Assembly: GCF_018613235.1 (NCBI RefSeq)
Contig: NZ_JAGGQP010000031.1
Span: 1 to 49,504, forward strand
Reading direction: 5' to 3'
Source of the DNA: Bacillus sp. ISL-41
Lineage (GTDB): Bacteria; Bacillota; Bacilli; Bacillales; Cytobacillaceae
DNA: 49,504 nt
The notes under the pieces were generated by a model. It did no database searches, had not been told where the DNA came from, and worked only from the letters and a program-made list of their open reading frames with translations. Each line of letters starts with the position of its first letter. The stretch's first letter is position 1. Below are positions 41,315-49,396 of this stretch, piece by piece. The translations under genes and the position numbers were made by a program.

Positions 41315-42925
41315 ATGAACGTAGATTATCTAAATTATCCATATCAATCACAAAGAACCGTAACCTTTGCCAGGAATGGCATGGTTGCCACTTCTCAGCC
41401 GCTGGCCGCACAAGCGGGGCTGGATATTTTAAAAAAAGGCGGAAACGCCATTGATGCAGCGATTGCGACAGCGGCATGTCTGACAGTTGTTGAGCCAACA
41501 TCTAACGGAATCGGCGGCGATGCGTTCGCATTAGTTTGGGTAAAAGGGGAACTTCATGGCCTGAACGCCAGCGGCCCGGCACCGCAAAGCATCTCGATTG
41601 ATGCCGTCAAGGGAAAGGGACATGAAAAAATGCCGACATTTGGATTGGTCCCTGTTACAGTTCCAGGTGTACCCGCAGCGTGGGCTGAGCTATCGAAACG
41701 ATTTGGCAAACTGCCGTTAACAGAGGTTTTGCAGCCAGCGATTGACTATGCAGAAAAGGGATATCCTCTGTCTCCGGTTCTGGGCAAGTACTGGAATATT
41801 GCTTATGAAAAGTTTAAAGAAATTTTTACAGGTGATGAATACAAAGGGTGGTTTGAAACCTTCGCGCCTAATGGAAAGGCGCCGCAAATCGGGGAAGTCT
41901 GGAAATCGGAAGGCCATGCAAGCACATTGCGCCAGATTGCCGAAACAAACGGGGAAAGCTTTTACCGCGGGGAACTTGCAGAAAAAATTGATGAGTTCTC
42001 CAAACAGCATGGCGGCTTCATCTCAAAAGAGGACTTAGCTGCATACAAGCCAGAATGGGTACAGCCGATCAAGGTAAATTACAGAGGCTATGATGTCTGG
42101 GAAATCCCGCCGAATGGGCAGGGCATTGTTGCCTTGATGGCACTGAACATGCTGAAGGGCTATGAACTGAATGAAAAAGAATCTGTGGATACATACCACA
42201 AGCAAATTGAAGCGATGAAGCTTGCGTTCGCGGATGCAAAGAAATATGTAACTGATCCTGAAAAAATGACCGTCACATCCGAGCAGCTTTTATCTGAAGA
42301 ATATGCGGAAGCAAGAAGAAGCTTGATTGGAGACACCGCCCGCCTGCCGGAGCCTGGCACACCTCCTAAGGGTGGAACCGTTTATCTGGCTGCCGCGGAT
42401 GGTGAAGGAAATATGATTTCATTCATCCAGAGTAATTATATGGGCTTTGGCTCCGGGATCGTCATCCCAGGAACAGGCATTGGCCTTCAGAACCGCGGAG
42501 CTGATTTTTCATTGGATCCGTCACATGATAATCGCCTTGAGCCTGGCAAAAAGACCTACCACACAATCATTCCAGGATTCCTGACAAAGGACAATGAAGC
42601 AGTCGGTCCGTTCGGAGTCATGGGCGGATACATGCAGCCACAGGGCCACGCCCAGGTGATCATGAACACAATCGACTTCAACCTGAACCCGCAGGCTGCG
42701 CTGGATTCACCGCGCTGGCAATGGATGGAGGGCAACAAGGTAGTTGTGGAGAATACCTTCCCTGCCCACATTGCCCAGGCACTGGCCAGGAAAGGGCATG
42801 ATATCCAATTTGCACTGGACGGCGGCGGATTCGGCAGAGGCCAGATTATCTGGAGAGACCCTGTAACAGGAGTGTTATCCGGCGGAACAGAGTCAAGGAC
42901 GGATGGGGCAATCGCAGCTTGGTAA
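41315..42925 (+). CDS. ywrD: Cytoplasmic gamma-glutamyltransferase-like protein (YwrD type)
   Basis: A 536-aa Ntn hydrolase of the gamma-glutamyltranspeptidase family. The self-cleaving nucleophile is T355 in KGGTVYLAAADGEGN, so maturation should give subunits of about 354 and 182 residues. The family segments GGNAIDAAIATAACLTVVEPTSNGIGGDAF and GFGSGIVIPGTGIGLQNRG (the substrate-binding loop) are present. There is no signal peptide, unlike secreted Ggt, so it should work on imported gamma-glutamyl compounds inside the cell. It follows a peptide transporter and DUF1028 gene and precedes the CHR pair, matching ywrD next to ywrBA in B. subtilis. Confidence 0.9.
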   Translation: MNVDYLNYPYQSQRTVTFARNGMVATSQPLAAQAGLDILKKGGNAIDAAIATAACLTVVEPTSNGIGGDAFALVWVKGELHGLNASGPAPQSISIDAVKGKGHEKMPTFGLVPVTVPGVPAAWAELSKRFGKLPLTEVLQPAIDYAEKGYPLSPVLGKYWNIAYEKFKEIFTGDEYKGWFETFAPNGKAPQIGEVWKSEGHASTLRQIAETNGESFYRGELAEKIDEFSKQHGGFISKEDLAAYKPEWVQPIKVNYRGYDVWEIPPNGQGIVALMALNMLKGYELNEKESVDTYHKQIEAMKLAFADAKKYVTDPEKMTVTSEQLLSEEYAEARRSLIGDTARLPEPGTPPKGGTVYLAAADGEGNMISFIQSNYMGFGSGIVIPGTGIGLQNRGADFSLDPSHDNRLEPGKKTYHTIIPGFLTKDNEAVGPFGVMGGYMQPQGHAQVIMNTIDFNLNPQAALDSPRWQWMEGNKVVVENTFPAHIAQALARKGHDIQFALDGGGFGRGQIIWRDPVTGVLSGGTESRTDGAIAAW

Positions 42926-42943
42926 TCTCAGAAAAGGTGTTGA

Positions 42944-43522
42944 ATGAAAATGAAACAGCTTGATCTATTCCTGGCATTTTTCCGAGTCGGAATGCTGGGG
43001 TATGGCGGCGGCCCATCATCAATCCCACTCGTCCATAAAGAAGTAGTCGAGAAATATAAATGGATGAATGATGATGAGTTTGCTGATGTTTTAGCCCTGG
43101 GCAATACTCTTCCAGGACCGATTGCCACCAAGATGGCAGGCTATATCGGGTACAGGGTTGCGGGTTTCACAGGAATGGTGAATGCCGTAATGGCCACCAT
43201 CGTCCCGACTATATTGTTGATGATTGTTTTACTGACCTCGATTTCTTCATTTAAAGATCTGCCATGGGTTGCCGGCATGACAAAGGCAGTCGTTCCAGTC
43301 GTAGGTGTCATGCTGGCGACCTTGACCTGGGATTTCTTTAAGAAATCGAATGAAACGCTGGGCAAGGTGAACGCGGGCTTAATGGTTGTTGGCGGACTTA
43401 TTCTGATGGAAGTTTTGAACATCCATCCAGCCATCCTGATACTCGTGTTGTTAATACTTGCTATTGCTAAAAAAGACAAAACTCCTAAGGTGGAGAAAAA
43501 GATTGAAAGAGGGGTGGGCTGA
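42944..43522 (+). CDS. ywrB: Half-size CHR (chromate transporter family) protein, YwrB-like
   Basis: A 192-aa single-domain CHR protein with about five to six hydrophobic segments. The family motif GYGGGPSSIPLVHKEVVEKY lies near residue 17, and LGNTLPGPIATKMAGYIGY near residue 51. Half-size CHR proteins act in pairs with opposite membrane orientation, and the partner follows directly (TGATG overlap). The family name comes from chromate export, but nothing here indicates chromate; sulfate or another anion is possible. Confidence 0.88.
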   Translation: MKMKQLDLFLAFFRVGMLGYGGGPSSIPLVHKEVVEKYKWMNDDEFADVLALGNTLPGPIATKMAGYIGYRVAGFTGMVNAVMATIVPTILLMIVLLTSISSFKDLPWVAGMTKAVVPVVGVMLATLTWDFFKKSNETLGKVNAGLMVVGGLILMEVLNIHPAILILVLLILAIAKKDKTPKVEKKIERGVG

Positions 43523-44049
43523 TGATTTATTGGCATATATTCCTCGCCTTTTTCATCCCGGGAATCGTTGGTTACGGAGGAGGCCCTGCATCAATTCCCC
43601 TGGTGGAAAATGAAGTGGTCGACCGCTATGAGTGGATGACGGTACCGGAATTCAGCGAAGTGCTGGCGATTGGAAATGCATTGCCGGGCCCGATTGCGAC
43701 AAAAATGGCAGGTTATATTGGATATGAGCAGGGCGGGGTACTAGGTGCTGTTGTCGGCATTTTCGCTACAGTTGCTCCTTCACTGATCTTTATGATCTTC
43801 CTTCTTGGAGTATTGTACCGTTTTAAAGATTCACCAAAAGTGAAAAGAATGACGAATTACATCAGGCCGATCATTGCCGTCTTGCTCGGTGTCATGACTT
43901 TTAACTTTTTCTTTAATTCTTATGTAGATACAGGCATTATACAAACGATCTTTTTGGTTGTTGCCAGCTACCTGCTGCTTGAAAAGTGGAAGGTTCATCC
44001 TGCTTATGTCATCACAGCATCGTTAGCGTATGGCGGTTTATTCTTATAA
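43522..44049 (+). CDS. ywrA: Half-size CHR (chromate transporter family) protein, YwrA-like
   Basis: A 175-aa single-domain CHR protein, the partner of the preceding one. It has GYGGGPASIPLVENEVVDRY and IGNALPGPIATKMAGYIGY. The two proteins are clearly paralogous, as expected from a tandem duplication. The gene is translationally coupled to its partner and ends at a strong terminator. The substrate is unknown. Confidence 0.88.
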   Translation: MIYWHIFLAFFIPGIVGYGGGPASIPLVENEVVDRYEWMTVPEFSEVLAIGNALPGPIATKMAGYIGYEQGGVLGAVVGIFATVAPSLIFMIFLLGVLYRFKDSPKVKRMTNYIRPIIAVLLGVMTFNFFFNSYVDTGIIQTIFLVVASYLLLEKWKVHPAYVITASLAYGGLFL

Positions 44050-44087
44050 TGGTAAAGAGCCCATCCCGGGAAAGGATGGCCCAAACT

Positions 44088-44127
44088 GTAGACAAACTCG
44101 ATGGAAACGGAGTTTGTCTACTTTTTT
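44088..44127 (+). terminator. Rho-independent terminator after the CHR pair
   Basis: GTAGACAAACTC (44088-44099) pairs perfectly with GAGTTTGTCTAC (44110-44121) and is followed by TTTTTT. Confidence 0.9.
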
Positions 44128-44179
44128 ATGCCAGCAGTGAATAGCAAGTGAATCTTTCCTAAAAGACTACCAATGAAAA

Positions 44180-44656
44180 GTACCCTTATGAGAAGTGAAC
44201 CCCTGACATAAGGATTGGATTAATGCCTAAATGTACCCTTATAGGAAGTGAACCCCTGACATAAGGATTGGATTAATGCCTAAATGTACCCTTATAGGAA
44301 GTGAACCCCTGACATAAGGATACGATTAATGCCTAAATGCACCCTTATGGGAAGAAAAACTCCGTCATAAGGGTACAATTCAAGCCAAAAGGCACCCTTA
44401 TGGGAAGAAAAACTCCGTCATAAGGGTACGATTCAAGCCAAAAGGTACCCTTATGTGAAGGAAAGCTCTGTCATAAGGGTACGATTCAAGCCAAAAGGTA
44501 CCCTTATGTGAAGGAAAGCTCTGTCATAAGGGTACGATTCAAGCCAAAAGGTACCCTTATGTGAAGGAAAGCTCTGTCATAAGGGTACGATTCAAGCCAA
44601 AAGGTATCCTTATGTGAAGGAAGGCTCTGTCATAAGGGTACGATTAAATCCTACTT
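44180..44656. repeat. Intergenic 53-bp tandem array, nine hairpin-forming units
   Basis: Nine units start at 44180, 44233, 44286, 44339, 44392, 44445, 44498, 44551 and 44604. Each has an 11-nt arm (GTACCCTTATG), a 16-nt loop, a complementary arm (CATAAGGGTAC) and a 15-nt spacer. Units fall into three subtypes in order: 1-3, 4-5 and 6-9, differing mainly in loop and spacer, while the arms are nearly constant; units 1-2 have a shortened second arm. There are no unique spacers as in CRISPR. It fills the gap between convergent operons ending at 44049 and 44688. Confidence 0.95.
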
Positions 44657-44687
44657 TTGATGCAAGAAACTAAGGCTACGGAAAAGC

Positions 44688-45542
44688 CTACTTCAAAAAT
44701 GGCTTGATCTTCGGAAACACCTTCAGAGCGGTATTGTAAAATACGTCCTCATGGTGCTCGGGAGGAATCAGGTCTTTAATGAACTCGATATACGGACCGA
44801 CCGGAATCAGCGGCCAGTCTGTGCCGAACAGCAGCTTGTCGTACGAGTCGGCAAACTCAAGCGCATGGCGCAGGTGGTCAAGAAAACGTCCCTGGCTCCG
44901 TTTATCCAGTTCTGCCTTCGTGCCGACAATCAACCCTGACAGATCAGCGAATACATTTGGATTTTTATAAATGATCTCCGCTCCAGTCAATGTCCATGGA
45001 TCCCCAAAGTGGGCCATCATGAAGTTCACATCGCGGTGATTGACCGCGACTTCGTCAATCGCCATCGGATGGGAATATTTCAAATACCCGCGTTCCGAAT
45101 AGGTGTCTCCGGTATGGAACACAACAGGAAGCTGGTATTTCGCGGCCAGCTTGTAGACCGGTTCGTACACCTCGTCATACGCATAAAAAGGATAGTATCC
45201 AAGATAGATCTTGATTCCGACTGTCTTTGGATTTTGCAGTTCTTTTTCAAGACGGGCAAGAGCTGCCTCACCGAGGTCATATGGGTTAACCCCGGCGCAG
45301 CAAAAAATGTTGGCCGGGAGCTCAGCTTCCATATCTAGCCCCATCGGCGTCCGGGCTTCATAATCAGGGAATCCCATTTTATCGGTTTCCGTCAGGCCCA
45401 TGCCGATTCCGAGCACTACATTGGCTTCCTTGAACTCCTTTAGGATGCCAGCTGTGGAATAGTCGACGAACGACAGCTTCTCGGCCGTTTCATAAAAGGA
45501 TTTAATATTTGATAGATGTATATGGGCATCGATGATTTTCAT
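44688..45542 (-). CDS. Metal-dependent amidohydrolase-family protein (amidohydrolase 2 type)
   Basis: A 284-aa cytoplasmic TIM-barrel hydrolase or decarboxylase-like enzyme. The metal motif DAHIH is at residues 5-9, a metal-ligand His lies in VVFHTGD, another in MAHFGDP, and the catalytic Asp in LFGTDWP. This is the amidohydrolase 2 (PF04909) pattern, whose members hydrolyse or decarboxylate small ring compounds or lactones. The substrate is not evident. The start is ATG 45542 behind AAAAGGAGATAAC, 11 nt after the 1013-aa gene, so the two form an operon. Confidence 0.85.
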   Translation of the reverse strand: MKIIDAHIHLSNIKSFYETAEKLSFVDYSTAGILKEFKEANVVLGIGMGLTETDKMGFPDYEARTPMGLDMEAELPANIFCCAGVNPYDLGEAALARLEKELQNPKTVGIKIYLGYYPFYAYDEVYEPVYKLAAKYQLPVVFHTGDTYSERGYLKYSHPMAIDEVAVNHRDVNFMMAHFGDPWTLTGAEIIYKNPNVFADLSGLIVGTKAELDKRSQGRFLDHLRHALEFADSYDKLLFGTDWPLIPVGPYIEFIKDLIPPEHHEDVFYNTALKVFPKIKPFLK

Positions 45543-45553
45543 GTTATCTCCTT

Positions 45554-48500
45554 TTAAAATTGGACTCTTCTCAGTTTTTTAAGCAAGTCGCCAGTCAGTT
45601 TGCGCTCATCGAAAAGCAGGAACAGCGGAGCGCTTTTTTCGAATTCGCCTTGGTGCCTTGAGACAAGCTGCAAAACTTCTTTATTTGTGTACGCGTCAGT
45701 TGGATAGGCATCGTTGTTTGGAACGAGGTAAAACTTATCCTCTGAGCTGTTGCTGCTAAAATATGAATCTTCATCCAGCATCAATGGAATTTCCTCGCTG
45801 CCTGCATGATAAGCATGACCCTGCTGGCTGTCACTGACGGAAATTCGCACATCGGTCAGCTCGCTGCCACCGACGAACAGGTCTGTGATCCAAACCTCAT
45901 GTGCAAGATTTTTCCCGCCAGCATCCTTCACTTCTGCAAAAGAGGCGACAACCGGCACGCCAGGAAGCATCAGATAATATTGCGTGTACTGGACACCGTT
46001 CCACTGCTTATGTTCCTTAAACTCCGTTGTGATTGCCAATCCAATCCACTTGTTGTCGTCACTGTCCTTCGTTTCAACCACTTCAGCATGGCTGGTTTCT
46101 TTTAACAGTGAGAAGGTGTTGATTCCATTTGGTGCGGTCTTCATTCCGCCTGCCCATGGATTCCACCAGCTCTTCGCCGTCAACTCTGGATAGGAGTGGT
46201 CGAGCCATTCTTGGCCATTCACTTCCATTGAAAAGATACCAGGATAGAAGTTTGGGTCTGCTTTCAGGGTAATGATGCCGTTATCAATGATCAAATTGCC
46301 ATCCTCCGTTGCAGAAGTAACACTTCCCGAAGGAGAAATCAGTAATTCTTGGAATCTAGCTTCCGTCCCATTGCCTTCGTATGAGGCATCGATAATGGAC
46401 AGTGGTTGCAATGCTGCGAATGGCACTGTCATAGTATGAGAGGTTTTCTCCATTTCTGCGGTAATTTCATGAATCTCATTCCCAATCTTTAATGTGCCAT
46501 CCAGGTAGCTGTTTCGGTATGTTTTCAAAGTGAAATCCGTGTCAGCATCAGGCTGGATTACGAGCTGATCAGCTTTGAAGCTTAGCTCACTGCTCTTTTC
46601 AGGCTTTTTTCGGACCGGCACTTGCTCTGCATAGGCAATGAAATCGTCGAAATTCTGGAAAGCACCAAGTGACAGGGTAATGGTTCCTGACACTGCTCTT
46701 GCTCCTGGCTCAAGCTTTCCGAATTGGTCCTCGATGATAAACTGCCAGCTCTCAGGCCCGGCGCTGCTATCTTTAGACCAGGCCAATCCTATCGGACCGT
46801 ACTGGCCTTCGGAAAAATACCAGTTCCCTGTGATTCTCTCAGAATCCAGCTCGCCAATTTCCATGATTCGATTTTCGGTAAAATGAACAACCTCGCCATC
46901 GAGCGGGAAGTAAACTTTTTCGAGTTCATGGTAGACAGGCTGGCTGAAGGCCACTTCAGGATGAAGGCTTTCACCTTTATTTTCAACTTCTCCCCATGTG
47001 TGGATGATTCCATCACCGAACAAGCGGTACGTCTGCGTTAAAAGCAGTCCCTCCATCTCGGCAGATTCCAGGTTGATTTTTATATCAATCGAGGAATCGT
47101 TAATCTCCCAGGTGACAGAGGAAGGCTTTTTCTTGGTAAACTCCAGCGAATATGGCTTTCCGAGCTTCGGTGTCATAAAGGCAAAAGGCTGATTTTTCTC
47201 GTTGTTTCTAGCAGCTGAAGTCAGAAGGTCCCGTTTGCGGACATTGATCTGACCAAGTCCGTTGAAAATATGCCAGAAATCCTTCGATTCACCGCCGAAC
47301 TTTTCGCCAAGACCTTTGAAAGCAACCGAGATGTCCTGCTCGAAGGTGAGCTTTTGTCCATCGTTTTTTGTTGCCGTAATCGTAAGCTCAGGCTTGTAAA
47401 ATCCATGCTGTTTTACTGTTAAAGGCACAGACACCGTCTTCCGGCCGCGGGCAGGAACTTCCACTGTGAATGTATGTTTTGTTAAAACGATCTGCTCATT
47501 TAAAGGGAAGTCTAATTGGAATTCCGCATTCTCTCTTAGGTTATTCGTTATTTCAACCTCGATAGACGTCGCTTTGTTTAAGAATGAAAGATTGCCAGAG
47601 TAGCTGGCTTCTAATTTTGCCGGGTTGATCGGAAAGACGCCAAGCTTCAACTTGCATTCAAGCCCATTGATCGATACGGTGGCCTTGATGCCTGGATGCG
47701 TCCGCCAGTGGCTCGGTTCTTCTCCTTTTTCAACGGTAAATGACGCAGTAATAGTAAACTCATCTTCTACCATTTGATCCGCAGTGAAATCATACTTGAT
47801 TCGTCCTGTGTCCGTCCCGCTTGCTTTGAAGTTGAGCGGTGCTGCGCCCTTGTTTACGACCGTAATTTTAAATTTCCGTTCTTCCTCCTGGATGACTTCA
47901 TGGTCAGCCAATTTCATTTGCAGGATGAACTCATCCGTTTCAATCAAGCTAATGCCGCGGCTTGTTCGTTCGAATTGGACCCTGGCACGCGTGTCGGAAT
48001 TCTGCCAGCTGTATTCATAAAATGTAAAGCCATTTTCCTTAACGCCATCCGGCTTCACTTCTATCAATCTAGTGCTGTCCTCGTACCAATCTACTTTTTC
48101 AAAGACAGGTTTTAATAGCGGTGTATTCAGGACCTGCGGAATGAAATTCATCAAATGGGTCGAGTCATCTCTGTCCTCCCAGAAAAAACCGCACTTCTTA
48201 TAAAGAGGAACGGCCTTCGTGTTCCCGGCCCAGGTGTAAAGGTCTAATCGCGGCCAGCCCAGCTCCACCGTTTTTTCCAGCGCCTGAAGCACGAGCTTTT
48301 TGCCAATCTTATGCCCCTGGTAATCGGGCCTGACATTGAGCAGGGGGATATACAAAGATCCCGTATCTTCCTTATACTCAGACAAGCCGCAGTAACCGAC
48401 GACTTCTTCACCGTCCAGCGCCAGATAAAGCTCAATGTTGTCAGAGTTAGCTTCCTTCTTTTTCACCTGCTCCTCCGTCATGACGCGCGTATCTCCGCCC

Positions 48501-48595
48501 CAGCCGTCACGACTCAGATTCCACATGTTGGCGACCCCAGCCGCCAACCCTTCATGATATTTCTCGATTTGGATAACCTTGTTCAATTGTGCCAT
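45554..48595 (-). CDS. 1013-aa fusion of GNAT acetyltransferase and large beta-sandwich region
   Basis: Residues 1-150 are a complete GNAT N-acetyltransferase domain: acetyl-CoA motif QGHKIG at 93-98 after strand LLNVRP, and the closing NTKAVPLYKKCGF at 125-137. The remaining 860 residues are strand-rich. About 200-430 resembles repeated CARDB/NEW3-type Ig-like domains (FKITVVNKGAAPLNF; VEITNNLRENAEF; VPARGRKTVSVPL), and the C-terminal part (about 430-1013) looks like carbohydrate-enzyme-associated beta-sandwich with many Trp, Asn and Gly. There is no signal peptide or membrane helix, so it appears cytoplasmic, which is odd for such domains. ATG 48595 follows AAGGAGGAGAAAGG. It is cotranscribed with the amidohydrolase gene. 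The substrate is unknown. Confidence 0.8.
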   Translation of the reverse strand: MAQLNKVIQIEKYHEGLAAGVANMWNLSRDGWGGDTRVMTEEQVKKKEANSDNIELYLALDGEEVVGYCGLSEYKEDTGSLYIPLLNVRPDYQGHKIGKKLVLQALEKTVELGWPRLDLYTWAGNTKAVPLYKKCGFFWEDRDDSTHLMNFIPQVLNTPLLKPVFEKVDWYEDSTRLIEVKPDGVKENGFTFYEYSWQNSDTRARVQFERTSRGISLIETDEFILQMKLADHEVIQEEERKFKITVVNKGAAPLNFKASGTDTGRIKYDFTADQMVEDEFTITASFTVEKGEEPSHWRTHPGIKATVSINGLECKLKLGVFPINPAKLEASYSGNLSFLNKATSIEVEITNNLRENAEFQLDFPLNEQIVLTKHTFTVEVPARGRKTVSVPLTVKQHGFYKPELTITATKNDGQKLTFEQDISVAFKGLGEKFGGESKDFWHIFNGLGQINVRKRDLLTSAARNNEKNQPFAFMTPKLGKPYSLEFTKKKPSSVTWEINDSSIDIKINLESAEMEGLLLTQTYRLFGDGIIHTWGEVENKGESLHPEVAFSQPVYHELEKVYFPLDGEVVHFTENRIMEIGELDSERITGNWYFSEGQYGPIGLAWSKDSSAGPESWQFIIEDQFGKLEPGARAVSGTITLSLGAFQNFDDFIAYAEQVPVRKKPEKSSELSFKADQLVIQPDADTDFTLKTYRNSYLDGTLKIGNEIHEITAEMEKTSHTMTVPFAALQPLSIIDASYEGNGTEARFQELLISPSGSVTSATEDGNLIIDNGIITLKADPNFYPGIFSMEVNGQEWLDHSYPELTAKSWWNPWAGGMKTAPNGINTFSLLKETSHAEVVETKDSDDNKWIGLAITTEFKEHKQWNGVQYTQYYLMLPGVPVVASFAEVKDAGGKNLAHEVWITDLFVGGSELTDVRISVSDSQQGHAYHAGSEEIPLMLDEDSYFSSNSSEDKFYLVPNNDAYPTDAYTNKEVLQLVSRHQGEFEKSAPLFLLFDERKLTGDLLKKLRRVQF

Positions 48596-48613
48596 TACCT
48601 TTCTCCTCCTTGG

Positions 48614-48667
48614 CTATGGGCCATCTTCCTTTTTAGTTAAAATAAGCTTCTTTTTAGAATTGTCCAT
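48614..48667 (-). CDS. Possible 17-residue leader ORF upstream of the GNAT fusion gene
   Basis: On the minus strand an ATG at 48667 follows AAAGGAGG by 9 nt and opens a 17-codon frame, MDNSKKKLILTKKEDGP, ending at TAG 18 nt before the next start codon. The ribosome binding site is at least as good as that of the large gene. The product is very basic in its first half. It may be a leader peptide that couples or tunes translation, or a small protein in its own right. Expression is not proven. Confidence 0.5.
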   Translation of the reverse strand: MDNSKKKLILTKKEDGP

Positions 48668-48693
48668 CCTACTGAACCTCCTTTGTTTTAATG

Positions 48694-48710
48694 GGAGTGT
48701 TTTGCACTCC
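48694..48710. promoter_or_regulatory. Small dyad at the start of the leftward transcript
   Basis: GGAGTG and CACTCC flank a 5-nt centre. The dyad begins 7 nt downstream of the -10 box, so it covers the expected start site and first transcribed bases. It could be an operator or a 5' stabilising hairpin. Confidence 0.4.
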
Positions 48711-48716
48711 ATATCC

Positions 48717-48745
48717 ATCGTAAAGGGAAATTTTACTAGTGTAAA
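48717..48745 (-). promoter_or_regulatory. Promoter of the GNAT fusion/amidohydrolase operon
   Basis: On the minus strand TTTACA (48745-48740) and TACGAT (48722-48717) are exactly 17 nt apart. The start site would fall near 48710, giving a leader of about 115 nt that contains the 17-codon ORF. Confidence 0.65.
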
Positions 48746-48810
48746 GAAAATTTAGAATTTAATGTTTTTTAAAAATATCATTATAAATATGGTGGTTTCC
48801 ATTTTTTAGT

Positions 48811-48816
48811 TATAAT
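48811..48816 (+). promoter_or_regulatory. Probable -10 box of ogt
   Basis: A perfect TATAAT lies 32 nt before the GTG start. No good -35 is seen at 17 nt (TATGGT). Confidence 0.45.
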
Positions 48817-48847
48817 GAGGGAAAGACTGTAAGAAGGAGTGGGAGTT

Positions 48848-49351
48848 GTGGAGCAAAAAATCTATTATGACATCTTTCATTTTAATGGAGACGAAATTTT
48901 TATGTCGGCGACCGACAAAGGCGTATGCTATGTCGGCTCACCAGAAGAAGATTATGAAGATATGGCTAAACGTTTTCCCACTGCTGTATTTGAAAAGAAT
49001 CCAGAATTCTTAAAACCATACAGGGAAGAGCTGGCTGAGTATCTTGAAGGGAAGCTCAGACAATTTTCCTTGCCAGCTGATGTAAAAGGGACCCCTTTTC
49101 AGGAAGCAGTCTGGACGGCCTTGAAGGAAATCCCTTATGGCGAAACATGTACATATTCAGATATTGCAGAAAAAATCGGCAAGCCTGCTGCAGTGCGGGC
49201 AGTCGGAACAGCCATCGGCGCTAATCCAGTCCTGATTTCCGTACCCTGCCACCGGGTCATCGGAAAAAATGAAGCAATCACAGGCTACCGTGGCGGGATT
49301 TCAATGAAGCAGCAGTTGTTGGAACTGGAGAAAGTACATTGTAGGAGTTAA
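48848..49351 (+). CDS. ogt: Methylated-DNA-protein-cysteine methyltransferase
   Basis: A 167-aa suicide DNA-repair protein that takes the methyl group from O6-methylguanine onto its own cysteine. The active site PCHRV is at 133-137 with C134 as acceptor. The HTH region (YGETCTYSDIAEKIGKPAAVRAVGTAIGANP, about 97-127) contains the Arg finger R118. The N-terminal domain (1-75) is the usual short Ogt type. GTG 48848 is preferred, 9 nt after AAGGAG; the in-frame GTG at 48839 touches that site. No terminator is seen before the tandem array that follows. Confidence 0.93.
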   Translation: MEQKIYYDIFHFNGDEIFMSATDKGVCYVGSPEEDYEDMAKRFPTAVFEKNPEFLKPYREELAEYLEGKLRQFSLPADVKGTPFQEAVWTALKEIPYGETCTYSDIAEKIGKPAAVRAVGTAIGANPVLISVPCHRVIGKNEAITGYRGGISMKQQLLELEKVHCRS

Positions 49352-49396
49352 TGTGCAAGAGGTTTAGTAAATAAGAAAAAAACTGGTTATAAGCAG

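Noticed and set aside
42944-44049. Chromate resistance determinant
   Set aside because: The CHR family name is historical. There is no chrB-type regulator or chromate reductase gene nearby, and the context is amino acid and peptide metabolism.
44180-44656. CRISPR array
   Set aside because: The whole 53-bp unit is repeated, including loop and spacer; there are no unique spacers and no cas genes in the window.
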